Shown here: positions 52,132 to 60,909 of the stretch, one piece after another | Layout of the letters: every line of letters begins with the position of its first letter | Numbering within the stretch: the first letter of the stretch is position 1 | DNA from: Oceanicaulis sp. HTCC2633 | GTDB lineage: Bacteria > Pseudomonadota > Alphaproteobacteria > Caulobacterales > Maricaulaceae | Reading direction: 5' to 3' | NCBI RefSeq assembly: GCF_000152745.1 | Contig: NZ_CH672428.1 | Coordinates: 1,257,251-1,321,250 of the forward strand | Length of the DNA stretch: 64,000 nucleotides | Notes under the pieces: generated by a model | What the model was told of the DNA's origin: nothing | Database searches by the model: none | The model's input: the letters and a program-made list of their open reading frames with translations, nothing else | Made by a program: the position numbers and the translations under genes

Positions 52132-52359
52132 TTAGGGGGAACCGTCAGGCGCATATTCAAAGACGTCCGTCAGAGGGGTCTTGAAGACCTCCGCAATCTG
52201 GAACGCCACTTCCAGGGAGGGCGAATACTTGCCCTGTTCGATGGCGAGCACGGTTTGCCGGGTGACGCCGATCCGCCTGGCCAGCTCGGCCTGGGTCATC
52301 TCTCCGGCATGAAAGCGCAACTCGCGGATCCGGTTCTTGATCTGCGTTGACTTCGCCAT
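52132..52359 (-). CDS. XRE-family transcriptional regulator
   Basis: The 75-aa protein is a single Cro/C1-type helix-turn-helix (KNRIRELRFHAGEMTQAELA, RRIGVTRQTVLAIEQGKYSP, SLEVAFQIAEVFKTPLTDVF). This compact type commonly pairs with a small membrane protein. The ATG lies two bases after the membrane-protein stop, so it is translated from the same mRNA. It is the obvious candidate to bind the four operator-like sites upstream of the pair and to act as an autoregulator. Confidence 0.9.
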   Translation of the reverse strand: MAKSTQIKNRIRELRFHAGEMTQAELARRIGVTRQTVLAIEQGKYSPSLEVAFQIAEVFKTPLTDVFEYAPDGSP

Positions 52360-52361
52360 GA

Positions 52362-52781
52362 CTAGACGCCCATCCGGTAATCGATGGCGCGCAGCACGCC
52401 CTTGACCAGTTCCGAGACCACCAGACCGCCCAGGATCATGTGCACGATCCAGAAGACATTCTGTTCGGTCAGCGCCAGTCCCAGCGCCAGGATCGCCGCC
52501 GTCCCCAGCACATAGCTCGACCGGGCGTCCGCACGCATCTCGATCAGCTTGTCGCGTTCATCCGCCTGGTCGGACTCCTTGGGCGCCGCCATGGCGACCA
52601 GGATATGACCGACCACGCCGCCGATGACGAGGAACACGACCGCCGCGAACAGATAGGGGCCGACCTGCTCCATGGATGGGCCCTCGTTCAGGGCCGGCGG
52701 CATGACCATGGCGAAATACGCCCCATAGGCCAGGGCGATGATGACCGTCATGACCAGATTGCTTTTTTCTTGGAACGACAT
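52362..52781 (-). CDS. Small membrane protein paired with an XRE regulator (DUF2178-like)
   Basis: The 139-aa protein starts at ATG 52781 with AAAGGAG six bases upstream; the longer frame runs through the operator repeats. It has four predicted membrane helices and the motif DERDKLIEMRADARSSYVLG between the second and third, typical of membrane partners of small XRE regulators (DUF2178-like). The partner may sense a membrane state or simply be the target gene. The function is unknown. Confidence 0.78.
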   Translation of the reverse strand: MSFQEKSNLVMTVIIALAYGAYFAMVMPPALNEGPSMEQVGPYLFAAVVFLVIGGVVGHILVAMAAPKESDQADERDKLIEMRADARSSYVLGTAAILALGLALTEQNVFWIVHMILGGLVVSELVKGVLRAIDYRMGV

Positions 52782-52887
52782 GTCAAACTCCTTTGATCTC
52801 ATGTCGAATATCTTTGACACTCCGAGATGTAAAAGGGAGCAGACCCTATGTCAAATATTTTCGACCTCATGGCCGATTTATTTGACA
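52781..52887 (-). promoter_or_regulatory. Four operator-like sites in two pairs
   Basis: Four 18-bp imperfect palindromes follow TGTCRAA-N4-TTYGACA: TGTCAAACTCCTTTGATC (52781), TGTCGAATATCTTTGACA (52802), TGTCAAATATTTTCGACC (52849) and TGGCCGATTTATTTGACA (52870). Members of each pair start exactly 21 bp apart. On the minus strand the third site contains a consensus -35 TTGACA 17 bp before TACATC, the second covers the likely start of transcription, and the first overlaps the translation start. Confidence 0.65.
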
Positions 52888-52921
52888 GAACGCCTGCGCG
52901 CCTCTGGCCAAGTGTCTGATT

Positions 52922-53707
52922 TTACTCTTCGAGCAGGCGCACAGCTTCGGTCTGTGCAGCGGCCGGATCGGTTTGAAGAAGCCCCAGAAGCGAGGTCGCC
53001 AATCCCAAGACCGCCTGCCCGACGGCGTCGCTTTCGGCGGTCTCGATCGCCCGGTTGAGCATCAGGGTCGCCTCCTCGCCATGGACCGCCGGATCAGCGG
53101 CGACCAGCGCGACGGCGAAGCGATAGGGGATGGCGGCGGGAGCGTCGCCCATCTCCACGGCCTGTCGCATCAGGGATAGGCCTTCGGCTTCATTGGCGTC
53201 AAACATGCCCTCTCCGGCGCGGCGCACCACCTCGAGATGCCAGGCGCCCAGCATGGCGGGGCCCCAGGGTTCTGACGGATCCAGCCGGATCGCCTCGATC
53301 ATGTGATCGCGGCCCTGCTGGGGCAGGCCCATCATGACGGCCCGAAGCTTGTTCACATAGCGTGATTGATACCCCAGTCCTGCGGCGAGCCGCAGATGCG
53401 CCTCGGCATTGTCGGGCTCCAGAGCGAGCGCCGCTTCAGCGTACTCCTGCGCGCGCAGCGCCGCCTCGCGGCGATCCCGGCGCGACATCCCCTCGGCCTG
53501 ATCCAGAGTGATCGGCATCAGGGCCGCTTCAGAAGCCAGGATCAGCGCGTCCACATCCGAGGTCGCGCTGGAGGCCGCGCTTTCAGCCGCCCCCCATTGC
53601 CCCGTCTCGAACGCCTCCATCGCCGACGCAGGCGCCTGGGCGTGCGTCATCGGAAGAAGCGTGAGCGAGAGCGCCAGCACGCTGGCGCCAAACATCATTC
53701 GGGTCAT
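52922..53707 (-). CDS. Secreted TPR-repeat protein
   Basis: The 261-aa protein starts at 53707, with AAGGA upstream, and has a signal peptide (MTRMMFGASVLALSLTLLPM). Helical TPR-like pairs follow (ALRAQEYAEAALALEPDNAE, AHLRLAAGLGYQSRYVNKLR, MIEAIRLDPSEPWGPAMLGA). It is probably a periplasmic scaffold. Some relatives of this layout are called regulator of microtubule dynamics-like (RMD1) TPR proteins. No catalytic motif is present. It is convergent with nothing close and is read alone. Confidence 0.72.
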   Translation of the reverse strand: MTRMMFGASVLALSLTLLPMTHAQAPASAMEAFETGQWGAAESAASSATSDVDALILASEAALMPITLDQAEGMSRRDRREAALRAQEYAEAALALEPDNAEAHLRLAAGLGYQSRYVNKLRAVMMGLPQQGRDHMIEAIRLDPSEPWGPAMLGAWHLEVVRRAGEGMFDANEAEGLSLMRQAVEMGDAPAAIPYRFAVALVAADPAVHGEEATLMLNRAIETAESDAVGQAVLGLATSLLGLLQTDPAAAQTEAVRLLEE

Positions 53708-53741
53708 GGTCAACAGTCCTTCAGGGGCAAGGCCTGTAAGA

Positions 53742-54620
53742 CTAGGCCGTCAGCACCCGTCCCGCCACCGCGTCGAGCTTTTTCACGAGATCCGGGTCGC
53801 GCTTTTCAGGCGCCGTGATGATGGCGAACTCCAGCGCCTTCTCGATGCCTTGCGGGCTGTCGGTGCGCGGCTTTGCGGCCATCGCCTTCACCAGATGGCG
53901 CACCAGGGCATGGGCGTGGGCGGTGTTGGCGTGCATGGTCTTGAGTATGTCGGAAATGTCGACATCGGCGTCCTCGGTGCGCCAGCAATCATAATCTGTG
54001 ACCATGGAGACGCTGGCATAGGGCAGCTCGGCTTCACGGGCGAGCTTGGCTTCAGGCATATTGGTCATGCCGATGACGCTGCAGCCCCATTGGCGGTAGA
54101 GCTGGCTTTCCGCGCGAGTGGAGAACTGCGGGCCTTCCATGACGAGATAGGTCCCGCCGCGCTGCACGGTCTCAACGCCCGCGGCTTCCGCCGCATCCGC
54201 CGCCATGGCCGACAGGCGCGAGCAGACAGGATCGGCCATCGCCACATGGGCGACGCAGCCTTCGGAGAAGAAGCTTTTCTTGCGCGCAAAGCTGCGATCG
54301 ATGAACTGGTCCACCACCACGAACGCGCCCGGCGCGAGCTCTTCCTTGAGCGAGCCGACCGCGGACAGGGACAGGACATCGGTCACGCCCGCACGCTTGA
54401 GCGCGTCGATATTGGCGCGATAGTTGATGTCGCTCGGCGGAATGCGATGGCCTTCATCATGACGGGCCAGGAACACGAGCTCCACGCCTTCAAGACGGGC
54501 ATGGACGAGGTCGCTGGAGGGTTTGCCCCACGGGGTCTCCACTGTCTCCTTGCGCACGTCCTCGAGGCCGTCCAGTCCGTAAAGGCCCGATCCGCCGATG
54601 ATCCCGAGTTTCCAGCTCAT
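53742..54620 (-). CDS. mtnP: S-methyl-5'-thioadenosine phosphorylase
   Basis: The 292-aa enzyme matches the MTAP family: LGIIGGSGLYGLDGLEDV, LARHDEGHRIPPSDINYRAN, SLSAVGSLKEELAPGAFVVV, GGTYLVMEGPQFSTRAES, and CSVIGMTNMPEAKLAREAEL. It phosphorolyses methylthioadenosine to adenine and methylthioribose-1-phosphate for methionine salvage. It overlaps the grpB-like gene by ATGA, with GGAG in front. Placement just downstream of the cytochrome bc1 genes is common in alphaproteobacteria. Confidence 0.95.
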   Translation of the reverse strand: MSWKLGIIGGSGLYGLDGLEDVRKETVETPWGKPSSDLVHARLEGVELVFLARHDEGHRIPPSDINYRANIDALKRAGVTDVLSLSAVGSLKEELAPGAFVVVDQFIDRSFARKKSFFSEGCVAHVAMADPVCSRLSAMAADAAEAAGVETVQRGGTYLVMEGPQFSTRAESQLYRQWGCSVIGMTNMPEAKLAREAELPYASVSMVTDYDCWRTEDADVDISDILKTMHANTAHAHALVRHLVKAMAAKPRTDSPQGIEKALEFAIITAPEKRDPDLVKKLDAVAGRVLTA

Positions 54621-55225
54621 TCTTCGGTTCTCCAGTATGAATCGGGCACGCCGGGCGCCCAGCGATGGATTTCCGCCCAGCTCTCCGCCGACCGCAGGAC
54701 GGTGGAGATGAAGGGCCGCTTGATCGCCTGATACGCCTCACGGTCGCTGCGTGTCTTGTCCGCCAGCGCCATCTTGAAGTCGCCATAGTCACGTCGGGCG
54801 CTGTCGTCATCGCGCAGGAAGTCGCGCATCAGCAGCGTGTTGCGCGCCCCCGCGGCGCCATTGCGGCGCACATGGATGTGCAGGCGCCGCGCCCCCTTGC
54901 CTTCGCGGAAATAGAGCTTGCGCCAGTCATCCGGGCCCAGAACAGGCGAGGTGTCGGGATGCGGTTCGTCGCCGGTATTCTCGGCGCGATGGACAAAGCC
55001 GGCGGCCTTCATCGCGGAGATCAGTCCGGGGTCATCCAGATCAACCACCAGCGCCTGGATATCGATGACATCCTTGGCGGCAAGGCCGGGCACGGCGGTC
55101 GAGCCCACATGATCGACGCGCAAGGCCGGTGACCCCAGCGCGCGGCAGATCGCATCCGCCCAGGCGAGGCCCTCTTCCGCCCAGGCGGGGTCGGGCGTGG
55201 AGACATGAATGGGGTCGCGGCTCAT
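54617..55225 (-). CDS. GrpB (UPF0157) family protein
   Basis: The 202-aa protein has the UPF0157 signature LRVDHVGSTAVPGLAAKDVI DIQ region (about residues 35-55) and RRLHIHVRRNG followed by ARNTLLMRDFLRDDDSARRD, a nucleotidyltransferase-like fold of unknown activity. The start at 55225 gives the usual length. It is coupled to mtnP by a 4-base overlap. A hairpin separates it from the bc1 operon upstream. Confidence 0.88.
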   Translation of the reverse strand: MSRDPIHVSTPDPAWAEEGLAWADAICRALGSPALRVDHVGSTAVPGLAAKDVIDIQALVVDLDDPGLISAMKAAGFVHRAENTGDEPHPDTSPVLGPDDWRKLYFREGKGARRLHIHVRRNGAAGARNTLLMRDFLRDDDSARRDYGDFKMALADKTRSDREAYQAIKRPFISTVLRSAESWAEIHRWAPGVPDSYWRTEE

Positions 55226-55260
55226 GCTCGGTCCTTTACCACCCGCAGCCTTCATAAGAA

Positions 55261-55290
55261 ACGGGCCGCCCGAACATTCGGACGGCCCGT
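55261..55290 (-). terminator. Terminator of the cytochrome bc1 operon
   Basis: ACGGGCCGCCCGAA pairs with TTCGGACGGCCCGT with one mismatch around CA, 26 bases past the cytochrome c1 stop on the minus strand. Confidence 0.75.
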
Positions 55291-55315
55291 GGATCGTCAT
55301 GGCTGAAAGGGAAGC

Positions 55316-56122
55316 CTAGTGCTTCACATTCGACCACACCTGACGGTAGGCGGCGTAGAGAAGGCCCGCCAGGACCAGCAGGTAGATCATGACCATCAGG
55401 CCCATCTTCTTGCGCACTTCCATGTGCGGCTCGGACGCCCAGGCCAGGAAGGCGGCGACGTCGGTCGCCATCTGTTCCTTGGTGGCCTCGGTGCCGTCGG
55501 CATACTCGACCAGACCGTCCTGCAGCTGCGGCGGCATGGCGATCACGCCACCGGTCATGTACGGGTTGTAGTACTGGCCCGGGCCGATGCGCACATCTTC
55601 AGGCACTTCGTAGTCATAACCCAGCATCAGCGAACGGATGTATTCCGGACCGCCATGGCGGGCTTTCACGATCACCGAGAAATCCGGCGGAATCGCGCCG
55701 CCATTGGCCGCAGCCGCCTGTTGCGGGTTAGCGAACGGGTTCGGGAAGCGGTCAGCCGGGCGACCGGGACGCTCGAACATGTCGCCATACTCGTCCGGAC
55801 CGTCCTCGACAATGTACTCGGCGGCGATGGCGCGCACGATCGGGTTGTCGTTCGGGTTCGGATATTCCTCCGAATAGAACGGGCCGCCCTCCTCGCCCAG
55901 ATTGCGGATGTGCAGCTGGTTCATGGAGTGACAGGCCGAACAGACCTGTTGGTACACCAGGAAGCCGCGTTGCAGCTGGGCGCGGTCGAAAGTGCCGAAC
56001 GGACCTTCAAAGCTGAAGTCATACTCAGCCGGATGATGGCCGGCCTCGGCCGCAAGCGCGGCCGGGCTTGCGAGCGCCAGAGCGCCCGCAGCTGCGGCCA
56101 GGAGGCGTTGGATCATTTTCAT
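55316..56122 (-). CDS. petC: Cytochrome c1 of the bc1 complex
   Basis: The 268-aa protein has a signal peptide (MKMIQRLLAAAAGALALASP), the haem-binding CSACHSM motif at about residues 64-70, the family segments PDFSVIVKARHGGPEYIRSL and YYNPYMTGGVIAMPPQLQDG with the axial-ligand Met, and a C-terminal membrane anchor (LMVMIYLLVLAGLLYAAYRQ). It transfers electrons from the Rieske centre to cytochrome c on the periplasmic side. AAGGAG precedes the ATG. It is the last gene of the fbcFBC operon, 12 bases after cytochrome b. Confidence 0.96.
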   Translation of the reverse strand: MKMIQRLLAAAAGALALASPAALAAEAGHHPAEYDFSFEGPFGTFDRAQLQRGFLVYQQVCSACHSMNQLHIRNLGEEGGPFYSEEYPNPNDNPIVRAIAAEYIVEDGPDEYGDMFERPGRPADRFPNPFANPQQAAAANGGAIPPDFSVIVKARHGGPEYIRSLMLGYDYEVPEDVRIGPGQYYNPYMTGGVIAMPPQLQDGLVEYADGTEATKEQMATDVAAFLAWASEPHMEVRKKMGLMVMIYLLVLAGLLYAAYRQVWSNVKH

Positions 56123-56134
56123 CTATCGCTCTCC

Positions 56135-57424
56135 TTATTCAGCAGGCGCGGCGGAAGCCGACGCGTCTGATTTGCCTTTGCCCAGCACCGATTCCTCGAT
56201 GGAGGCCGGGCGCGCGCTCGGTTTCTCGATGAAGCCCAGAAGCGGCAGGATCACCAGGAAGTAGGCGAAGTAGTACAGGGTCAGGATACGTCCGAGCCAG
56301 AGGAAGTTCAGGCCGATCGAACCCAGCACCGGCACCTTGTTGTCCGGCAGTTCTGCGCCGCACCAGCCCAGACCCAGGCAGGCGATCACGAAGAACACGA
56401 AGAACCAGCGGGCCAGCGGACGGTAGCGCATGGAGCGCACCTTGGAGGTGTCCAGCCAGGGCAGGACGAACAGCACCGCGATGGCGCCGAACATCATCAG
56501 CACGCCGCCCAGCTTGTCGGGCACGGCCCGCAGGATGGCGTAGAAGGGCAGCAGATACCATTCGGGAACGATGTGCGCCGGGGTCACCAGGGCATTCGCC
56601 TCGATATAGTTGTCCGCATGGCCCAGAGCGTCCGGCCAGTAGAAGACGAAGAAGGCGAAGATGATCATATAGACGATGATCGCGAAGCCGTCCTTCACCG
56701 TGTAGTACGGGTGGAAGGGCAGCGTGTCCGCCTTGGTCTTGATGCTCAGGCCCGTCGGATTGTTATTGCCCGGAACGTGCAGCGCCCACACGTGCAGACC
56801 CACGATCCCGGCGATCAGGAACGGGATCAGATAGTGCAGCGAGAAGAAGCGGTTCAGGGTGGCGTTGCCCACGGAGAACCCGCCCCACAGCCATTCGGTG
56901 ATCGGCGTGCCGATCAGCGGCAGCGCGCCGAACAGGTTGGTGATCACCATCGCGCCCCAATAGGACATCTGGCCCCAGGGCAGCACATAGCCCAGGAAGG
57001 CGGCGGCCATCATCAGAAGATAGATGACGACGCCCAGGATCCACAGAAGCTCGCGCGGAGCCTTGTAGGAGCCGTAATACAGACCGCGCAGCATGTGCAG
57101 ATAGACCGCCAGGAAGAACATCGACGCGCCATTGGCGTGAATGTTCCGCAAGAGCCAGCCGAAGTTCACGTCACGGTCGATGCGTTCCACAGAGGCGAAG
57201 GCGTAATCGATGTGCGGCACATAGTGCATGGCCAGGACGATGCCGGTGATGATCTGGATCATCAGGCAGACGGTCAGGATGCCGCCGAAGGTATACCAGT
57301 AGTTCAGGTTGCGCGGGGTCGGGAAGTCCACGAAGGAGTCCCAGCCCAGGCGCACGATCGGCAGGCGCTGGTCAAGCCAACGCTCCACGCCGGTTTTCGG
57401 TTCGTAAGTGCTCGGTCCGCTCAT
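56135..57424 (-). CDS. petB: Cytochrome b of the bc1 complex
   Basis: The 429-aa membrane protein has eight helices, the haem-ligand His pairs (MHYVPHI region, [30 protein letters not shown]), the Qo-site PEWY in [20 protein letters not shown], and a conserved [14 protein letters not shown]. It oxidises ubiquinol and reduces quinone in the Q cycle. It sits between the Rieske and cytochrome c1 genes, with GGGGAGAG before the ATG. Confidence 0.97.
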   Translation of the reverse strand: MSGPSTYEPKTGVERWLDQRLPIVRLGWDSFVDFPTPRNLNYWYTFGGILTVCLMIQIITGIVLAMHYVPHIDYAFASVERIDRDVNFGWLLRNIHANGASMFFLAVYLHMLRGLYYGSYKAPRELLWILGVVIYLLMMAAAFLGYVLPWGQMSYWGAMVITNLFGALPLIGTPITEWLWGGFSVGNATLNRFFSLHYLIPFLIAGIVGLHVWALHVPGNNNPTGLSIKTKADTLPFHPYYTVKDGFAIIVYMIIFAFFVFYWPDALGHADNYIEANALVTPAHIVPEWYLLPFYAILRAVPDKLGGVLMMFGAIAVLFVLPWLDTSKVRSMRYRPLARWFFVFFVIACLGLGWCGAELPDNKVPVLGSIGLNFLWLGRILTLYYFAYFLVILPLLGFIEKPSARPASIEESVLGKGKSDASASAAPAE

Positions 57425-57437
57425 TACTCGCTCTCCC

Positions 57438-58055
57438 CTAGCCCAGACGCAATGTCGTCGCCGCGATGAAGGTCATCGGCGGAATCGGCAGGTTTTCCGG
57501 GGCCGGGCCACGGCGGATGCGGCCTGCGGTGTCATAGTGCGAACCATGGCACGGGCAGAACCAGGCGTCGTAATCGCCAGCGCCTTCGGTCGGCACGCAA
57601 CCCAGGTGCGTACAGTTCGCGCTGGTCACCAGCATGGCGCCGCGCAGGGCCTCGTCCACTTCCACGCCTTCGTCAACGCCTGCAGACAGGGTCGAACGGT
57701 TCGCGTCGGTCGCCGGGGCGCTGTCGTCGAGATTGGCGTTGCGGGCCAGCGGGTCCGGCAGACGCGAGACTTCCACTTCAGCCGCCTCGGAGATTTCCTG
57801 GGCGGTCCGGCGACGCACAAAGTGCGGACGCTCGCGGAACATCACCGTGATCTCGGCGCCTTCTTCGAGCTCGCCGATGTTTATCTCGGTGGTGGACAAC
57901 GCAAGCGTATCCGCCGCCGGGTTCATCTGATCGATGAACGGCCAAAGGGTGAGAGCGCCGCCGACGCCTACCGCCCCGACCGATGCGATGTAGAGAAAGT
58001 CCCGGCGCGACGGCTCTTCGCCGCCGGTCTCGGGATTGCTGTTCACGTCCGTCAC
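57438..58055 (-). CDS. petA: Rieske iron-sulfur subunit of the bc1 complex
   Basis: The 205-aa protein starts at GTG 58055, with AGAGG seven bases upstream. It has a twin-arginine motif ([18 protein letters not shown]) in an uncleaved N-terminal anchor, a hinge, and the [2Fe-2S] site motifs CTHLGC (about residues 143-148) and CPCHGSHYD (about 168). It carries electrons from ubiquinol to cytochrome c1. It is the first gene of the operon; about 280 bp upstream (58056-58337) hold its promoter and no other gene. Confidence 0.96.
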   Translation of the reverse strand: MTDVNSNPETGGEEPSRRDFLYIASVGAVGVGGALTLWPFIDQMNPAADTLALSTTEINIGELEEGAEITVMFRERPHFVRRRTAQEISEAAEVEVSRLPDPLARNANLDDSAPATDANRSTLSAGVDEGVEVDEALRGAMLVTSANCTHLGCVPTEGAGDYDAWFCPCHGSHYDTAGRIRRGPAPENLPIPPMTFIAATTLRLG

Positions 58056-58337
58056 GTGCCGACCTCTTGAATTCGAACTGCCCGCCCCGCAGGGCCTGGC
58101 AGACCCCACGCACGCTAGCGCGCGATCTCAGACTTAGCCTAACGCTGCGGCTTGTCGGTGCGACGTGCTGACGCAGGCCAACTAAGCATACAACGCGGAT
58201 AGAGGGGCGGATTAATGCGACCCCCCTTATTTTTCAACCAGATTATCCCGTTTGATGCGCGTGAATCCGCTGCAAACGCAGATTTTCCCCAAGAAAAAAC
58301 GCAAAAGACGCGTACGATTCAGAGACAGGCTTGGTCT

Positions 58338-58781
58338 CTACCGCTCGCTGACCGGCAAAATGGTCGCCTGTGCGACAGCAATGAGTTTTTCACCCTCGTC
58401 CTGCTCCGCAATGACATCCACGCGCACAGTGACCTGTCTTTTCCCGGCCTTGACCACATGCGCCTCGGCCCTGAACGCCGTACCGATTCCCGGAGCGAGA
58501 AAGTTCAGATTGAACTGCGAGGTGACCACGTCGCCCACCAGGGTGGCCGCCGCATAGGCCGCGGCGTTATCCGCCAGGAACCCGACCAGCCCGCCATGCA
58601 GAAAGCCATGGTGCTGGGTCATGTCTTCCTTGCGGAGCTCCAGCCGCGTCACAACCTCGCCAGCCTCCGCCTTCAGGATCTCCAGCCCTGTCCAGCGGGT
58701 GAAGGGCTGGACCTTGATGATCTCCCTGAGAACCGCGGCATTGACCACCGGAGCGTCAGGAGCGTTCGGGGTGAGCGACAT
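58338..58781 (-). CDS. PaaI-family hotdog thioesterase under TetR control
   Basis: The 147-aa protein has the hotdog signature TQHHGFLHGGLVGFLADNAA (about residues 56-75) and TSQFNLNFLAPGIG. The HGG turn with the nearby Asp matches active PaaI enzymes. ATG 58781 has GGAGG optimally placed. A TetR gene is divergent, and a palindrome of TetR type lies just upstream of this gene, so expression is probably induced by a ligand, perhaps an acyl-CoA or electrophile. Confidence 0.88.
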   Translation of the reverse strand: MSLTPNAPDAPVVNAAVLREIIKVQPFTRWTGLEILKAEAGEVVTRLELRKEDMTQHHGFLHGGLVGFLADNAAAYAAATLVGDVVTSQFNLNFLAPGIGTAFRAEAHVVKAGKRQVTVRVDVIAEQDEGEKLIAVAQATILPVSER

Positions 58782-58794
58782 AAGCGCCTCCAAA

Positions 58795-58812
58795 ATAGAC
58801 CGACCGGTCTAT
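58795..58812. promoter_or_regulatory. TetR-type operator palindrome
   Basis: ATAGACCGACCGGTCTAT is palindromic except for the two central bases. It lies 14 bases before the thioesterase start and 53 before the TetR start. The TAGACCG-CGGTCTA half-sites resemble NemR/AcrR-like operators. Confidence 0.7.
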
Positions 58813-58864
58813 ATAGACTTCTCGAACGGCTTCCTACAAGCTCGCAGGCAAGGAGCTCTCGTTC

Positions 58865-59482
58865 ATGCCGACATCTGAACACGCTGAGGCCCCGGCCTCA
58901 TCGCGCAAGCGAGGCGAGTCGCGCTCGCGCCTGATCACGGCCGCGGCTCAGCTGTTTCAGGAACAGGGGTATGCCGCGACCGGTCTGTCAGAAATTCTGG
59001 ACCGCGCGAAAATGCCCAAAGGCTCGCTCTACCATCATTTTCCGGGCGGCAAGGTGGAGCTGGGAGCGGCCGCGATGGAATGCGCAGGGCAAGTCCTGCA
59101 ACAGACTCTCTCGGCCCGACTGGAGAGCCGGGGATCCTCGGCCGAGGCCATCCGCGCCTTCTCCCAGGATCTGGCTGGATGGCTTGAAGGCTCTGATTTC
59201 ACAAAGGGATGCCCGGTCGCCACAGTGGCTCTGGAGCAAGCCAATGGCGAGCCCGATCTGGTGGCGGCGATCCGCTCGGCCTTCGAGGGAGTCATTCAGG
59301 CGCTGTCGGACCAGCTGACGGCCGAAGGCCGGACGCCAGAGCGCGCCCATCGCCTCGCGACCTTCTGCCTTTCAGCGCTGGAGGGCGCGCTTGTTCTGGC
59401 CCGCACGCAGCGGTCCAGCGAACCTGTCCGCATGGCCGGAGAAGAGCTTGCCGTGCTGATTTCGGACAGCGCGCGCGCCTAG
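58865..59482 (+). CDS. TetR-family transcriptional regulator (YxaF/LmrA-like)
   Basis: The 205-aa protein has an N-terminal TetR HTH (RLITAAAQLFQEQGYAATGL, SEILDRAKMPKGSLYHHFPG) and a C-terminal ligand domain with a conserved cysteine in FTKGCPVATVALE, a feature of the YxaF/LmrA branch. It is divergent from the thioesterase gene. Auto-repression through the intergenic palindrome is inferred. Its stop overlaps the sulfotransferase stop within CTAG. Confidence 0.92.
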   Translation: MPTSEHAEAPASSRKRGESRSRLITAAAQLFQEQGYAATGLSEILDRAKMPKGSLYHHFPGGKVELGAAAMECAGQVLQQTLSARLESRGSSAEAIRAFSQDLAGWLEGSDFTKGCPVATVALEQANGEPDLVAAIRSAFEGVIQALSDQLTAEGRTPERAHRLATFCLSALEGALVLARTQRSSEPVRMAGEELAVLISDSARA

Positions 59483-60909
59483 ATCAGCTCCGCGCGCGCC
59501 AGCGCCGCTTCGAGAGGTTCAAAGCGTTCCCCCGCTTCCTTGTGGACGCCCTCAGGGTCCTTGCGGAGCGTCTCCGACCGCAACCAGGCTTCCGCCGCCG
59601 CCGCATCGGCATCCACGCCGATGAACGCCGCCGCCTTCCGCGCCGCGCCCTGCGGGTCAGCCAGAAGCTCTTCATAACGCACCGTGAACACCCGGCCGGG
59701 GAAGATCGCCTCCCAGTGTTCGCACAACCGGTTATGGCACGCCATCACCCGCGCGATATCGTCAGGATGATAGGTCCAGTGGCGCGCCTTGCGGAACCGG
59801 GTCTTGTAGATCGACCAGGCCAGGTCACGCGGGTCGCGCACGATGCGGATCATCTTGGCCGCGGGCAGGCAGACGCCATACGCCCCGGCGGCCATTTCAG
59901 ACAGCGAACTGGGATCGATGATGCGCGAAACGGTGCGATCGAGCGCCTCTTCAGCCTGGCTCAGATAGCGCTTGCCCACCTCGCCCAGCACATTGCGGCC
60001 CCAGCCCGCCTCGATGGCCTCGGAAATCTCGGCGAGGGTCTGATCGCCCAGCGGGGTCGCATTGAGCCAGAACAACCCGTTCTTGCGCTGGAGCGCGCCG
60101 GCGTCATCATCAGCAGCCAGCACGTCAGCCAACCAGTCCGCTCCGGCGCAAGGCGGCGCCATGATCAGGACGGGGCGACCGTCGATGACGCCTGCATCCT
60201 CATGCTTTTCAACAAATTGAGGTTCATAGCTGGCAATCAGCGCCTTGACGGACTGCTCATGACGTTCCGTGTCAAATCCGGTGTCGTCCCGGCAAAAGGC
60301 CGCGCCTTCAGCCACCCGCATGGCCGCAACCGCGTCTTCGCCCACATCGCGATACGCCTTGGCCAGGGTATAGGCCAGAGCGCCGCGTTCGGTGGAGGAC
60401 ATGTTGGCGGTGTTCTGAAGCCGCATCTCTTCAAGCGCGGCAAGCTCGCCCGAGCCCGATTCAAACGTGATGCATTCTGCAAGGCCTTCCCACGCCAGGA
60501 CGTCGAACCGGTCCAGGCTGATCGCGCGCCGGAAGCTCAGCGCCGCCAGATTGGTTTTGCCCAGCTCCAGCAACGCCCGACCTGCCCGGCGTTGCAGCGC
60601 CGGATCATTGGGTTGCTGGGCGATCAGCTTCTCGATGACCTCAAGCGCCTGCTGATGACGGCCCAGCCCGGACAGGGCCGAGGCCAGCCAGAGCCAGGAC
60701 TGGGGGTAATTCGGCGAGGCGCGGGTCAACAGCTCGGCGGCCTTCAGCGCCGCGACCTCGTCTCCCACTTCCATCGCCAGTCCGGCGACATCGCCCCACT
60801 GGCTGCCCAGCTGGGCTTCTGCCTCGATCAGGCGGCGCGCCTCGACGGACACGCCCAGAAGGTCTTCACGACGACGCGCTTCATGCAGGTCGGACAAGGG
60901 ATCAATCAT
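59479..60909 (-). CDS. TPR-containing sulfotransferase family protein
   Basis: The 476-aa protein has N-terminal TPR repeats (about residues 15-170: SPNYPQSWLWLASALSGLGR, VIEKLIAQQPNDPALQRRAG) and a C-terminal P-loop sulfotransferase-like domain with the 5'-PSB loop variant VLIMAPPCAGADWLADVLAA (about 250), RIVRDPRDLAWSIYKTRF (3'-phosphate binding), and VFTVRYEELLADPQGAARKA. Family members move sulfate from PAPS to a sugar or protein. The P-loop reads APPCAGADW where RSGTTW-like sequences are usual, so activity may be altered. No strong ribosome site is evident. Confidence 0.85.
   Translation of the reverse strand: MIDPLSDLHEARRREDLLGVSVEARRLIEAEAQLGSQWGDVAGLAMEVGDEVAALKAAELLTRASPNYPQSWLWLASALSGLGRHQQALEVIEKLIAQQPNDPALQRRAGRALLELGKTNLAALSFRRAISLDRFDVLAWEGLAECITFESGSGELAALEEMRLQNTANMSSTERGALAYTLAKAYRDVGEDAVAAMRVAEGAAFCRDDTGFDTERHEQSVKALIASYEPQFVEKHEDAGVIDGRPVLIMAPPCAGADWLADVLAADDDAGALQRKNGLFWLNATPLGDQTLAEISEAIEAGWGRNVLGEVGKRYLSQAEEALDRTVSRIIDPSSLSEMAAGAYGVCLPAAKMIRIVRDPRDLAWSIYKTRFRKARHWTYHPDDIARVMACHNRLCEHWEAIFPGRVFTVRYEELLADPQGAARKAAAFIGVDADAAAAEAWLRSETLRKDPEGVHKEAGERFEPLEAALARAELI

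Noticed and set aside
51454-52820. Prophage immunity region (S24 repressor next to an XRE regulator)
   Set aside because: No integrase, attachment site, structural or lysis gene is nearby, and the flanks are housekeeping genes.
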